48,016 nt of DNA from JBJXHG01 sp046160865 (GTDB lineage: Bacteria; Planctomycetota; UBA1135; GCA-002686595), in NCBI GenBank assembly GCA_046160865.1, contig JBJXHG010000009.1, positions 1 to 48,016 of the forward strand, written 5' to 3'. The translations under genes were made by a program, and so were the position numbers. Shown here piece by piece: positions 1 through 9,776 of this stretch. Under the pieces are notes generated by a model that had not been told where the DNA came from, made no database searches, and saw only the letters and a list, made by a program, of their open reading frames with translations. Numbering within the stretch: position 1 is the first letter of the stretch; each line of letters starts with the position of its first letter.

Positions 1-1109
1 CCGCGATCATGTGACCGCGGAGAGGCATGGTGTACCGTTCGCGTCCGCGCGTATGCCGGAGCTTCAATGGGGCCGCGATCATGTGACCGCGGAGAGTCGC
101 CTCAGTCTGGCGAGCCTCGCAAGGCGAGGATGCTTCAATGGGGCCGCGATCATGTGACCGCGGAGAGGAGGCGAGCGTCGCCGCCCCCGCCGCGCGCGAT
201 GCGGCTTCAATGGGGCCGCGATCATGTGACCGCGGAGAGGATCAGCAACGGATCCGAATGGGCGATGGTCGCGTAGCTTCAATGGGGCCGCGATCATGTG
301 ACCGCGGAGAGCGTGCAGTGGGGCGTCGAGCAAGTCAACATCCACATCGCTTCAATGGGGCCGCGATCATGTGACCGCGGAGAGATCCGATTCTTCGACA
401 TCCAAACGCACGACGCCTGGCTTCAATGGGGCCGCGATCATGTGACCGCGGAGAGGCGCAGGTCGACCGAGGCGTCGACGCTGCCGAGCGCGCTTCAATG
501 GGGCCGCGATCATGTGACCGCGGAGAGCTCCCGTTCGACGCGCCGCCTCCGCGTCCGGTCGGTGCTTCAATGGGGCCGCGATCATGTGACCGCGGAGAGT
601 TCATAGTCGCTTCGCTTCTTTATCCATGCGGCCCGGCTTCAATGGGGCCGCGATCATGTGACCGCGGAGAGTTCCGTGGCCGATCCTGGCCGGAAGGAAT
701 TTCGCGGGCGCTTCAATGGGGCCGCGATCATGTGACCGCGGAGAGTGCGACTCGTAAGGCCAAAGGCTTATTGGTAAAGGGCTTCAATGGGGCCGCGATC
801 ATGTGACCGCGGAGAGCGGGATCGTGTCGTGCACGAGCGTGGCGAGATCGCTGCTTCAATGGGGCCGCGATCATGTGACCGCGGAGAGAGGAGCAAATCG
901 CGAAAAGGCAACGGACCGCATTTAAGGGCTTCAATGGGGCCGCGATCATGTGACCGCGGAGAGGACCGAAGAAACGCCGACTGTCGAACCGTTGCCCGGC
1001 TTCAATGGGGCCGCGATCATGTGACCGCGGAGAGACCCGCGTGCTCCGAGAGCACCTCCCGCGATTGCTTGTCGCTTCAATGGGGCCGCGATCATGTGAC
1101 CGCGGAGAG
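1..1109 (-). CRISPR. CRISPR array, type I-G associated, open at left edge
   Basis: Fifteen complete 36-base repeats start at 61, 132, 204, 276, 349, 420, 492, 564, 636, 710, 781, 853, 928, 999 and 1074. A sixteenth, missing its first 12 bases, lies at 1-24, so the array continues outside the window. The repeats read as identical. The 15 spacers are 35-39 bases and none looks duplicated. On the minus strand each repeat ends in ATTGAAGC, the usual form of a crRNA 5' handle. Upstream of that, CCGCGGT and ATCGCGG can pair (one G-T wobble) around a CACATG loop. Both facts, and the leftward cas2 next door, argue that the array is transcribed on the minus strand, with the newest spacers at the cas2 side. 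Processing would fall to the Cas6 part of Csb2. Orientation is inferred from the repeat end and gene context. Confidence 0.98.
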
Positions 1110-1331
1110 GGCACCCCTCCTATGTACCAAGGCCGCAATGGCTTGGAGAAGGGTTTGCGAGCGGTAGCGAGCGCAGTCTCTCGTGCCGCTCGCTGGGTGC
1201 CTGATATCGTGCCGCAAGTTCGTGTTGTCAAAGAGATTGCGGCCCGCGAGCGGTCCCCGGGGATCCACGCGGCACCGGAGCGCTCGCGCATGATATCGAC
1301 ATGAGTCTTTCGTGTGCGAAGGCATGCGGAG
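1110..1331 (-). promoter_or_regulatory. putative CRISPR leader between array and cas2
   Basis: This gene-free stretch of 222 bases separates the last repeat from the end of cas2. Because the array appears to be read leftward, it is in the position of the leader that would promote array transcription and mark the integration site. It is not A+T-rich, unlike many leaders. It contains a 12-base inverted repeat, CGCGAGCGGTCC at 1245-1256 and its near complement at 1277-1288 (11 of 12 pairing, 20 bases between). GATATC occurs twice (near 1203 and 1292). No convincing -35/-10 pair was seen. Confidence 0.5.
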
Positions 1332-1625
1332 TCAGATGACTACCGGATCACGTGAGGGTGGGGGTGTTGTGCGTCCGAGGAACGTGAAGTCCTCGTCTGG
1401 ACCTGGACGCGCGGGGCCGAGTCCAGCGAGCAGGATCTGATCTTCCGAGTGGTGAATGATCTCGTCAAGGGCCGAGATCAAGAGCTGCCGCTCCTTTGCG
1501 GAAAGGTCGCAACGGAACACCGAGTACTGCAGCGGCTCGCCGAAGTCGTTCATGGTCTTGAACACTTTGCGCAACCGCTTTGGGTCGCAGATGTCGTATG
1601 CGACCAGATACCGCCGCCGATTCAT
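1332..1625 (-). CDS. cas2: CRISPR-associated endoribonuclease-fold protein Cas2
   Basis: This 97-residue protein has the usual length and N-terminal pattern of Cas2: a hydrophobic first beta strand ending in the conserved aspartate (YLVAYDICD, Asp11), followed by a basic stretch with RLRKVFK and a second strand with YSVFRCDL. Cas2 forms the dimer bridging two Cas1 dimers during spacer integration; its nuclease activity is generally dispensable there. The ATG overlaps the stop codon of the upstream cas4-cas1 gene by four bases, so the two are probably translationally coupled. The gene is the last of the leftward adaptation operon and its 3' end faces the array. Identification is firm. Confidence 0.96.
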   Translation of the reverse strand: MNRRRYLVAYDICDPKRLRKVFKTMNDFGEPLQYSVFRCDLSAKERQLLISALDEIIHHSEDQILLAGLGPARPGPDEDFTFLGRTTPPPSRDPVVI

Positions 1626-3370
1626 CGTGTACGGAACCCGTCGTACGAGGCAACTTCGCCAACGAGATACCGTCCGAACAGGCGCGCCTGAACTTCGAGG
1701 AGTCGACGATAGCTGATCTGGTATCCGAACAGCGGATGCGTGACGATGTGGTTCATCCGGCGCTCGTACGCGAGGAAGAACTTCTTGCGACCGTTCGGAG
1801 TCAGACCGACGGCGCCTCCCCGACTCACAAAATCGTTCGGCTTCACTTCTCCGTTGTTGATCAGCTGAACCACGACCGAATCAGCGATCAACGGTCGGAA
1901 CTCCTCCATGAGATCCAGCGCGAGAGCTGCTCGGCCGTGGCGAGGGCGATGGTAGAAGCCCTCGAAGGGGTCGAGGCCGACGGCGAGCAACGTGATCATC
2001 CAGTCCTTCGAGAGAATCGAGTACGCGAAGGACAGCAGTGAATTGACTGGATCGCGCGGAGGGCGTCGGTTCCTCGACTCGAAGTCAAAGGTCATCTCGC
2101 CCTCCGCATCTCCGGAGCGCAGCATGCCGCTGAAGGACTGGAAGTAGTGACGTGCTCCGAGGCCCTCGACACCAAGCAGCGACTCCAGCGTCGTGACTCG
2201 CAGCGCGTCTTCGCTCAGGCGAGCGAGATCGGCCAGCACGGTCTCGGATACTTGCGTGTGATTGCGGCGCAGGAGCGTCCGCGAATTGAGGATCTTGCGG
2301 GCAACCAGTCCGCGAGCGACCTCGAGACGAAAGACGTCGTCGGCAGCCCTGCGAAACTGAACGCGTCTAAGCTCGCAGTTGCGATTGCCGAGGCCGTGTG
2401 AGATTCCGTGGAACCAGCCACCAGACGTGAAGTGGCACACCGGAATGCCGCGGTCCATGAGCAGGTGCAGCGCCTGCGCAGAGATCTGCACGCTTCCGAA
2501 CAAGCACAACTGCGAGAGATCGAGAAGTCGGACGGCTGTCTTCTTGCCGTCTCGAGGTGTGATCTCCAGCGTCTCTCCGCTCTTGCCAACGCGCGCGCCA
2601 TGTTCTTGTACGTAGACCGGCAGCGCGTCATCGGCGGCCGGTACGAGGCGGCGGATCGCTCCGGGCGCGTCGGAGTGCGCGGTGCTGAGGTAGGTGACCT
2701 CGTCCGGCAGGCAGATGTTCACGAGCGAGCAGCCAGGGCATTTTGGGCTGTCGACCAGCGGAGGCGGTGGCGTCGCAACGGATGCTGCATGGAGCGCGGC
2801 GGCGGCTGCTGCTCTGGTGCGGTCGATCAATGGAGTGTCGATCGCCACGACAACTCGACGGCGCGACTTGACGTAATAGATGGCGGCCTCGTCGCACTTG
2901 TAGCCGTTCTCGCGCAGAACGAGCGCCTGCGCGCAAACCTGGACTCGGTCGGCCTCCCACGCGCCTTCCGGGATGTCGGGCGCCTCGCCGTGCTTGTAGT
3001 CGATGGGTACGACGGAGCCGTCCGCGCCTTCGATGAGATCCAGCTTGGCGATGAGGCCTTCGAGCGGGGCGGAGAGAGTGATCGAGCGAGCCTCGAAGGA
3101 GGCTGCGTCGGGATCGACCGCTGCCTCGGCATCCGGCAGGTGCCCCGACTCGCGATCGACCCGCCGGTGATCGCGTTGGCCTGCCACAGTGTCCGCGCTA
3201 TCGGACCATTCGTTCTGAACCCACTCGAGATGGAACAGCCGCGGACAGTAGACGAACTCGTTCAGCATGCGAGCGGGAAGCAGGTCGGACTGACCGTTTC
3301 CAGCGTTGGTCTCGGGCTCGTCGGACATGGCGATCACTGACTGGATCGGCATGGGCGTTTGGCGCCTCAA
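1622..3370 (-). CDS. cas4-cas1: Cas4-Cas1 fusion, spacer acquisition nuclease/integrase
   Basis: This 582-residue protein joins two adaptation proteins, an arrangement typical of type I-G loci. Residues about 30-225 are Cas4: an N-terminal Cys42 in YCPRLF, the nuclease motif PIDYKHG with Asp124 and Lys126, and a C-terminal cluster CPGCSLVNIC (Cys211, Cys214, Cys220). The four cysteines would hold an iron-sulfur cluster. Residues about 240-582 are Cas1, with the catalytic block GFYHRPRHGR (His474) followed by ALALDLMEEFRP (Asp486, Glu489, Glu490). Cas4 is known to trim prespacers and select their PAM end; Cas1 integrates them. The start is uncertain: Met15 at 3328 or Met7 would also fit, and none has a clear ribosome binding site. 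It is the first gene of the leftward adaptation operon and overlaps cas2. Confidence 0.96.
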   Translation of the reverse strand: MRRQTPMPIQSVIAMSDEPETNAGNGQSDLLPARMLNEFVYCPRLFHLEWVQNEWSDSADTVAGQRDHRRVDRESGHLPDAEAAVDPDAASFEARSITLSAPLEGLIAKLDLIEGADGSVVPIDYKHGEAPDIPEGAWEADRVQVCAQALVLRENGYKCDEAAIYYVKSRRRVVVAIDTPLIDRTRAAAAAALHAASVATPPPPLVDSPKCPGCSLVNICLPDEVTYLSTAHSDAPGAIRRLVPAADDALPVYVQEHGARVGKSGETLEITPRDGKKTAVRLLDLSQLCLFGSVQISAQALHLLMDRGIPVCHFTSGGWFHGISHGLGNRNCELRRVQFRRAADDVFRLEVARGLVARKILNSRTLLRRNHTQVSETVLADLARLSEDALRVTTLESLLGVEGLGARHYFQSFSGMLRSGDAEGEMTFDFESRNRRPPRDPVNSLLSFAYSILSKDWMITLLAVGLDPFEGFYHRPRHGRAALALDLMEEFRPLIADSVVVQLINNGEVKPNDFVSRGGAVGLTPNGRKKFFLAYERRMNHIVTHPLFGYQISYRRLLEVQARLFGRYLVGEVASYDGFRTR

Positions 3371-3793
3371 GCAGCACCATGACGCCGCCGCACCGATTCC
3401 CGAAGTCGCGCTCGCTGTTCGGTTGATCCGGCGACGGCTTCGATTCGGGCGAGAACGAACTCGGCACCGCGCCGCACCTCGCGGCTCCAGCCATTCGCTG
3501 CGCGGTCGTGCGAGGGAGCGGTCGACTCCGAAGACCGGTTCCGTAATTGGGCGCTTGACAGTGGCTCTGCGAACTGGATTCTGGGGGCGTGACGAATATC
3601 GCTCGCTGCCTTGTGGACTTCAGCCTCGACAGCGCCGCATTGAACCGCATTTATTGCAATCGCAGCCTCCGCAAAAGCAATGCCCACGGTCCCCAGGCGG
3701 GCGAGATCCCGACGTTCACTCGCGGGCACGGCGCATCCAGCGCATCGAGCCCTACCAGTGGGTCGGCGCGCAGCAGCGTTGTGAAGCGGTGGC
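3371..3793. promoter_or_regulatory. divergent control region between cas4-cas1 and cas3
   Basis: This 423-base gap separates the leftward adaptation operon from the rightward interference operon and must hold promoters for both. A TTGACA at 3555-3560 is followed after 17 bases by a poor -10 (ATTCTG at 3578-3583), a weak candidate for the cas3 operon. I found no candidate for cas4-cas1 that I would trust. No recognisable gene product lies here; short open frames do not resemble known proteins. Confidence 0.3.
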
Positions 3794-6535
3794 GTGATGT
3801 CGATTAGCTCGCAAAGCGAGTTCTCCAAGTGGTTCACGCGCTTCGCGTCTGGGCCAGGTAGCGCGGCGATGGCGCCAAGAGAATGGCAGGAGGAGCTCGC
3901 CCAGGACGCGGTTCCACGCTCGCGAGTCATTCGCATCCCTACGGGCTACGGAAAGACGCTCGGCGTGCTCGGCGCTTGGCTGTTTCACCGCGTCGAGCGC
4001 AAGGATGACCGTTGGCCCCGGCGCCTCGTCTGGACGCTACCGATGCGGGTGCTCGTCGAGCAGACCGCAGACGAGGTTCGGACGTGCCTTGATCGACTGA
4101 ACCTGCTTTGGCAACCCGGTACGGATCATCGAGGTAAGGTCGGGGTGCATCTCCTGATGGGCGGCGCCGATCAAGGCGGAGAGTGGAACCTCTATCCCGA
4201 AGAGGAGGCTGTCTTCATCGCGACTCAGGACATGGCGCTGTCGCGCGCCTTGAACCGCGGCTACGCGGCATACCGCGCCCGCTGGCCAATGGAATTCGGC
4301 CTGCTCAGCCATGATGTGCTGTGGGTGCTCGACGAGGTGCAGCTCATGGACGTCGGGCTCGCGACGAGTGCCCAGCTCCAAGCCTTCTTTGACAGCGACG
4401 CTGCGGCCGAGCGTGCGCTCAGGCCACGGCTGAGCTGGTGGATGAGCGCGACGCTGCAGCCCGATTGGCTCAAGAGCGTAGATACGGCGGCGCACCACGC
4501 CGCGTGGACGACGAGCGCAACGACGCTCACGCCTAGCGCGCTTGGCACCGGCCTCGCGACCATCGAGAAAGCTCTCGAGGTCAGAGAGATCGCTGCGAGC
4601 GACCACGGGGCGTTCGTAACGGCAATCAACGACGCTCACGAGAAGGCACCCAAGGGCGGCGATCACGGACGGATCACGTTGGTCGTGTGCAACACCGTCG
4701 ACCGAGCCTCACGCACCTACGACGCGCTCGAGAAGCTCAAGGTCACGAGGGATCTTCGTCTCGTTCATAGCCGGTTTCGTCCACATGAGCGCGCAACATG
4801 GAGGTCAGATTTCCTAGGCAGAGAAGCGTGCAAGCAGGGCGTCGATCGCATCATCGTCGCGACTCAGGTCGTCGAGGCGGGCGTGGACATCAGTGCGACC
4901 ACTCTTGTCACCGACCTATCGCCGTGGTCGAGCCTCGTACAGCGCTTCGGTCGCTGCGCACGCTATGGCGGTTCGGGCAGCGTCGTGGTGATCGATCGTG
5001 GTCGAGATGAGAAGACGGCGCCCCCGTACACCGTCGAGGAGCTCGAGGCTGCGAAGTGGGCAATCGATACCCTTGTGGCGAACGCGAAGGATGTCGGTAT
5101 CGCAAGCCTCGAGGCATTCGAGCAAGGGTTGACGGACGAACGGCGCAAGCAGCTCTATCCGTATCAGCCCAAGCAGCTCCTTCTGCGTCGCGAGCTCGAC
5201 GAGCTCTTCGACACGACGCCAGACCTGACGGGTGCCGACATCGATGTCAGCCCCTTCATCCGTAGCGGCGACGAGCGTGACGTGGCGGTTTTCTGGCTCG
5301 ACGCTCCTCCGGCCAAGAGAGGCGAACGCGCACCTCTGCCCTCGAAGAAGCGCAGGCCCTCGCGCGAGGAGCTGTGCAACGTCCCGTTCCTTGCGGCGCG
5401 AGATTGGCTCTGCGGCAAGGCGACGAAGGAGAAGCCCGCGCCGCGTCTGTTGCCCTCACGTCGTGCGTGGGTCTGGGATTGGATCGATGGCCAGTGGAAG
5501 GTCGCGGAGCGCGTGTCGCTCATTCCCGGCACCGTTGTCTGCGTGGCCGCCGATACGGGCGGCTATCGCGACGCCCGAGGTTTTGATCCCGAGTCCAAGA
5601 CCCCGGTGACCGTCTTGAGCGCGCCGCCGCAAGTCGCGCAGGACGCCGCAGACGATCTCGAGGACACCGAGGAGCTAAGCGCCGCCGCCTACAAGACGAT
5701 CGCGACCCACAACGCCGAGGTCGGCGAGCTTGCGACGCAGATTGCGAGTGAACTGGTGCCCACGCGGGTCGCGGAGCTGATCGAGCTCGCGGGCCGCTGG
5801 CACGACCTCGGCAAGGCGCACCCAGCATTCCAGGCTGTCATCGAGGCGCGAGGCCCGCATCAAGCGCGCGTAGATCTCGCGAAGGCGCCCGATGGGGCTT
5901 GGCAGAAACCGTGCGTCTATCGGAGCGCGGACGGCGAGACGCGGCGAGGCTTCCGCCACGAGTTGGCGAGCTGCCTCGCGCTCTTCGCGGTCGTGCGAAG
6001 ATATGAGCCTGCGCACTCAGCGTTGCTCGGCCCTTGGATGGATGCGCTCACGCTCATGGGCGACGGTGACGTGCTCGTGCCGGCGCCGATCGGATCGGAG
6101 CCGACGAGCCTCGAAAAGCAGGTGCTTGCGTGTTCCGCTTCGGAGTTCGATCTGCTGGCGTATCTGGTGCTCTCGCACCACGGGAAGGTGCGCGTCGCGT
6201 TGCACGCGGGGCCGAAAGACCAGGAGTACGTCGCACGCGATGCTCGCGGCTTACCGATCCGAGGTGTGCGAGAGGGAGATGTGCTCCCGGCGATCTCGCT
6301 CGATGGCGTGAGCGCGCTGCCGGCGCTCTCACTCACCCTCGCGCCTGCCGCACTCGGCCTCTCCCCGATCACTGGGCGGAGCTGGCGCGATAGGACAGCC
6401 GCGCTCTTGCGAACGTACGGACCCGGGGCGCTCGCTTACTTGGAGGCGCTTCTAATCGCGGCCGATCGCCGCGCTTCCAAGCTCACGACCGCTGATCCGC
6501 TGCTCACGTCGGCGACGGAGGGAGGCGCGCAATGA
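3794..6535 (+). CDS. cas3: CRISPR helicase-nuclease Cas3, type I-G (C-terminal HD domain)
   Basis: At 913 residues, this has the helicase first and the HD nuclease last, the reverse of most Cas3 proteins and characteristic of type I-G. Helicase features are Walker A IPTGYGKT (residues 48-55), the DEVQ box (Asp180-Gln183), VATQVVEAGVDIS and QRFGRCAR. The HD part shows WHDLGK (His670, Asp671) and LSHHGK (His795, His796). Cas3 unwinds and degrades target DNA after the effector complex forms an R-loop. The start is GTG at 3794 or the adjacent ATG at 3797. It heads the interference operon, and its stop overlaps the start of csx17 by four bases. Confidence 0.97.
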   Translation: MMSISSQSEFSKWFTRFASGPGSAAMAPREWQEELAQDAVPRSRVIRIPTGYGKTLGVLGAWLFHRVERKDDRWPRRLVWTLPMRVLVEQTADEVRTCLDRLNLLWQPGTDHRGKVGVHLLMGGADQGGEWNLYPEEEAVFIATQDMALSRALNRGYAAYRARWPMEFGLLSHDVLWVLDEVQLMDVGLATSAQLQAFFDSDAAAERALRPRLSWWMSATLQPDWLKSVDTAAHHAAWTTSATTLTPSALGTGLATIEKALEVREIAASDHGAFVTAINDAHEKAPKGGDHGRITLVVCNTVDRASRTYDALEKLKVTRDLRLVHSRFRPHERATWRSDFLGREACKQGVDRIIVATQVVEAGVDISATTLVTDLSPWSSLVQRFGRCARYGGSGSVVVIDRGRDEKTAPPYTVEELEAAKWAIDTLVANAKDVGIASLEAFEQGLTDERRKQLYPYQPKQLLLRRELDELFDTTPDLTGADIDVSPFIRSGDERDVAVFWLDAPPAKRGERAPLPSKKRRPSREELCNVPFLAARDWLCGKATKEKPAPRLLPSRRAWVWDWIDGQWKVAERVSLIPGTVVCVAADTGGYRDARGFDPESKTPVTVLSAPPQVAQDAADDLEDTEELSAAAYKTIATHNAEVGELATQIASELVPTRVAELIELAGRWHDLGKAHPAFQAVIEARGPHQARVDLAKAPDGAWQKPCVYRSADGETRRGFRHELASCLALFAVVRRYEPAHSALLGPWMDALTLMGDGDVLVPAPIGSEPTSLEKQVLACSASEFDLLAYLVLSHHGKVRVALHAGPKDQEYVARDARGLPIRGVREGDVLPAISLDGVSALPALSLTLAPAALGLSPITGRSWRDRTAALLRTYGPGALAYLEALLIAADRRASKLTTADPLLTSATEGGAQ

Positions 6536-8766
6536 CCGTGCATCTCCATCACCTGAAGGGCTGCGCGCCGGTCCCGCTCGCGCACTACCTGAAGGCAATC
6601 GGGGTCTTGAGGCTTGTCGCGCAACAGAAGGATCCTGACGTCCGCGGTTTCTGGCGTGACCAGCATTTCTGCTTGCTGACAACGCTCGATGGGACCGCGC
6701 TCGAAGCGTTCTTTCTCAACGAGTACGCGCCCACACCTTTCGTCTCGCCCTGGAACAAGGGGTCAGGCTTCTACGCTACGAATGACAAAGGGCTGTCTCC
6801 CGTTGAGGGATCGAAAGCGCCTCGCTTCGAAGCATTCCGTCGAGGAATCTCCGAAGCGCGAGCACAGCTCGATGGCATCACGAGGGCCGACGCGGAGGTG
6901 CGGCGGCTGAAGGATCAGACCAAGGCGAAAAGGGGCGAGAGCCCGGCCCGGTCCAAGAATGATCCTGACTACAAGAATGAGCTAGCTACTGCCGAACGCG
7001 AGTTCAAGAGGCTCAAGGCCGACCTATATGAGCCGTTCGCACTTGCGTGGCGAGGACCTCATCGCGACTGGATGGACGCTGCGATGGTGCTGTCGCCTGG
7101 AGGGGAACCGTCGTGGCCAGCGCTCCTTGGGACGGGTGGCAACGACGGGCGACTCGACTTCACGAACACCGCGATGCAGCGTCTAGGAGATCTGTTCGAT
7201 CTCGAATCAGTCAATGGCGCTGCCGTTCCGACCACAAAGGCGTTGTTGAAGAACGCACTCTTCGAGACACCCGCGGCAGCGTTGCTGGACGCGGCCGTCG
7301 GTCAGTTCCTACCAGGCTCCGCGGGCGGCGCGAACGGCACGACCGGGCCTGATGCGGGGAGCAGAATCAATCCGTGGGACTTCGTCCTTATGCTCGAAGG
7401 CGCGGTCGCATTTCGTGGTCAGACTACACGAAGGCTATGCGCGCGGGATGACATGCGCGCTGCGATCCCCTTCGCAGTGGCTGCGCAGTCCGTTGGGCAT
7501 GCGACGCGCGGAAAGGAAAAGGATGCGCGCGGCGAGCAGTGGATGCCGCTCTGGGAGCGCCCTGCGAGCTGGCAAGACGTGAGCGCACTGTTTGGGGAGG
7601 GACGAGCTCAACTCGGTCGCTCGTCGGCACGACGCCCGCTCGATTTGGCGAGAGCGATCGCGAGGCTTGGCGTCGCCCGAGGGCTCGTTGGCTTCGTCCG
7701 CTACGCCTATCTTGAACGCAACGGCCAGAGCAACCTCGCCGTACCTCTCGGTCGAATCGAAGTCGCCGCCCATCCGCGCGCTCGGTTGATTGACGAGATC
7801 GGCGGCTGGCTCGACCGCCTCCAGCGCGAAGCGGACGACGCACCCGCGCGATTCTCTGCGTCCGTAGGCGTGCTTTCGGACGCCGTGTTCGATGTGCTTA
7901 CGCGGGAAGCCGAATTGACGCGTTGGCAATCGGTGCTCATGGCGATCGACGAGGTGGAACGGGTCCAGGCAAGCGGGACCGCGTTCAAGGTTGGTCCGTG
8001 CCCGACGCTGTCTCCGGCCTGGCTCGACGCAGCGGCGGATGACTCTCCCGAGTGGCGGCTCGCCCTCTCGCTCGGGAGCGCAGCGCGTGGATATAAGGAT
8101 GGTCGCCCCGTCGATTCCGTGCGCGCGCACGCGCTTCCGATCGATCCGAAGAAGAGCTGGAGCTACGCGACCGGCGCCGACAAGCGGTTGATCAACGATC
8201 CGCGCGTCGTGATGAATGGGCGTGACCCTCTGAGTGACCTCGTCGCGCTCATCGAGCGCCGCTTTGTAGAGGCTTCGCAGAGAGGAAGCCGCACGCTCCC
8301 GCTCGTCGCCCGCTATGGTGCGGGCGCGAGGCTCGACGATCTGTCGCGCTTCCTTGCCGGCGAGGTCGACGTGGAACGCGTCGTCGCGCTCGGTCGTGCG
8401 CTGATGACGCTCGAGTGGGAACACGTGCGGCTGCCGCACGTGCGTGTCAATTCACACGTTGATCGCCCCGACGAGGCGTGGGAGGCGCTGCGCTTGTGCG
8501 CGCTTCCATTTGCGCTTCGAGAGCGGACCATTGCGACCGAGCCCGCGATGTTCAGGCGCCTTGCTTCTGGCGATGCTGCGGGAGCCGTCGATCTCGCGCT
8601 GCGTCGACTTCGCGCGTCGGGGCTTCGTCCTCCGCTCATCGGTGCAATCGCTGACCCCACGACAGCGCGGCGGTGGGCCGCCGCGCTTGCCTTCCCCATC
8701 GAACCTGCCGTCGCTGGCGCGATGGCTGACCGCTTCGAGAACGCTTCAGCCACGGAGACCGCATGA
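6532..8766 (+). CDS. csx17: type I-G CRISPR large subunit Csx17 (Cas8-like)
   Basis: This 744-residue protein opens with the Csx17 signature LKGCAPVPLAHYLKAIGV (about residues 8-25), followed by a Trp-containing strand and FVSPWNKGSGFY. Csx17 is the signature protein of type I-G and takes the place of the large subunit of the effector complex, by analogy sensing the PAM and recruiting Cas3. The ATG overlaps the cas3 stop, and the stop overlaps the csb1 start (ATGA in both cases), consistent with stoichiometric coupled translation. Residues about 120-160 are highly charged and may form a helix pair. The remainder has little recognisable sequence, as is normal for this fast-evolving family. Confidence 0.93.
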   Translation: MTVHLHHLKGCAPVPLAHYLKAIGVLRLVAQQKDPDVRGFWRDQHFCLLTTLDGTALEAFFLNEYAPTPFVSPWNKGSGFYATNDKGLSPVEGSKAPRFEAFRRGISEARAQLDGITRADAEVRRLKDQTKAKRGESPARSKNDPDYKNELATAEREFKRLKADLYEPFALAWRGPHRDWMDAAMVLSPGGEPSWPALLGTGGNDGRLDFTNTAMQRLGDLFDLESVNGAAVPTTKALLKNALFETPAAALLDAAVGQFLPGSAGGANGTTGPDAGSRINPWDFVLMLEGAVAFRGQTTRRLCARDDMRAAIPFAVAAQSVGHATRGKEKDARGEQWMPLWERPASWQDVSALFGEGRAQLGRSSARRPLDLARAIARLGVARGLVGFVRYAYLERNGQSNLAVPLGRIEVAAHPRARLIDEIGGWLDRLQREADDAPARFSASVGVLSDAVFDVLTREAELTRWQSVLMAIDEVERVQASGTAFKVGPCPTLSPAWLDAAADDSPEWRLALSLGSAARGYKDGRPVDSVRAHALPIDPKKSWSYATGADKRLINDPRVVMNGRDPLSDLVALIERRFVEASQRGSRTLPLVARYGAGARLDDLSRFLAGEVDVERVVALGRALMTLEWEHVRLPHVRVNSHVDRPDEAWEALRLCALPFALRERTIATEPAMFRRLASGDAAGAVDLALRRLRASGLRPPLIGAIADPTTARRWAAALAFPIEPAVAGAMADRFENASATETA

Positions 8767-9776
8767 CCATCGACCTCAGCAGCCTCGATAACGCCACCCG
8801 CTTGCTCTTCTCGATTGACCTCCAGCCGGTGCAAGGCGATCGCTTTCAGCCCACTGGCTTCCCGAGCCTCGGTGCGGCGACCTATCAGACGAAAGACGGG
8901 CAGAAGCTCCTTGTGGAGTCGGCTCAGAGCATGGCGAACCGTCTCGAGGCGACCGTGTGGGATGCCGTGAACGAGAAGCCGGTCGCCGCGCTCGAGGGCA
9001 TCAGTCATGTGAGGGTTGTCACGAAGGACAAGAAGTTCCTCACGGACACGATGCTTGAGGCCCATCGACTGAACAGCCCATACATCCTGGAAGCTCCCGG
9101 GTCGAAGTTCGTCGCGCAGCTTAAGAGCGATCTTGGGGTGCTCGAGAACGGGCCGATCAATCGCAAGCTGCTCGCGCAAGTGCTCCTCAAATACGATGTC
9201 GGGGGTCTGTTGCACGGCCTCTTCCTTGCGAAGCCCGATTTGGCGGGCGGACGCCTGCGCGTCGCTCGCGCCCTCTCTGCGTTCATCGAGGCGAGCGGCG
9301 CGCGCGTTGCGGCGTCCGGAGGCGTGAAGAACGACCACGTGAACCCGGCCGGAGATACGAAGAAGGGTTTCGGCAACGTGCCTTTCGCGCGAGACGAGTT
9401 CACCGCCGACAAGATCGTCCTGCACATCAACTTCGATCTCGCTCAGGTGCGTGGTTATGGTCTCGGCGCTGATGTGGAGCGCATGCTCGTGCTCCTCGGT
9501 CTCTACCGCCTTCGCAAGCTCATCGACGGCGATCTCCGCTTGCGCACGGCGTGTGACCTCGTGCCGGTGACGCGCGCCCCCAAGGCGACTCGCCCCGATG
9601 ACTTCGTGTTGCCGGGGCTGCCTGACCTTGAAGCCGACCTGCGCGATTCCATCGACAAGAACAAGTCCGCGATGGTCCAGACTGAGACGAGCTACGACGC
9701 GAAGATCGAGTCAGCTAAGAAGAAGAAGGACAGCGGCGAGCAAGACATCGACGACGAGACTAACGGAGAAGACTGA
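8763..9776 (+). CDS. csb1: type I-G CRISPR backbone subunit Csb1 (Cas7 group)
   Basis: At 337 residues, this belongs to the GSU0053 family. The N-terminus carries DRFQPTGFPSLG (residues 26-37) and VESAQSMANRLE (51-62), both hallmarks of Csb1. Csb1 is the Cas7-like protein that polymerises along the crRNA spacer to form the backbone of the effector. The C-terminal tail (about 290-337) is very rich in Lys, Asp and Glu and probably disordered. It sits between csx17 (four-base overlap) and csb2 (one-base TGATG overlap). Confidence 0.95.
   Translation: MTIDLSSLDNATRLLFSIDLQPVQGDRFQPTGFPSLGAATYQTKDGQKLLVESAQSMANRLEATVWDAVNEKPVAALEGISHVRVVTKDKKFLTDTMLEAHRLNSPYILEAPGSKFVAQLKSDLGVLENGPINRKLLAQVLLKYDVGGLLHGLFLAKPDLAGGRLRVARALSAFIEASGARVAASGGVKNDHVNPAGDTKKGFGNVPFARDEFTADKIVLHINFDLAQVRGYGLGADVERMLVLLGLYRLRKLIDGDLRLRTACDLVPVTRAPKATRPDDFVLPGLPDLEADLRDSIDKNKSAMVQTETSYDAKIESAKKKKDSGEQDIDDETNGED

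Noticed and set aside
25..1073. Possible self-targeting spacers against this window
   Set aside because: I saw no obvious match by eye, and this cannot be judged without a search.
67..1167. Several open frames in the array, on both strands, encoding repeated peptides such as MGPRSCDRGE
   Set aside because: They are the CRISPR repeat read in different frames, interrupted by spacers; not a protein repeat family.
3589..3807. Small open frame in the cas4-cas1/cas3 gap, considered as a possible regulator
   Set aside because: No ribosome binding site, overlaps the cas3 start, and its sequence is not protein-like compared with neighbours.
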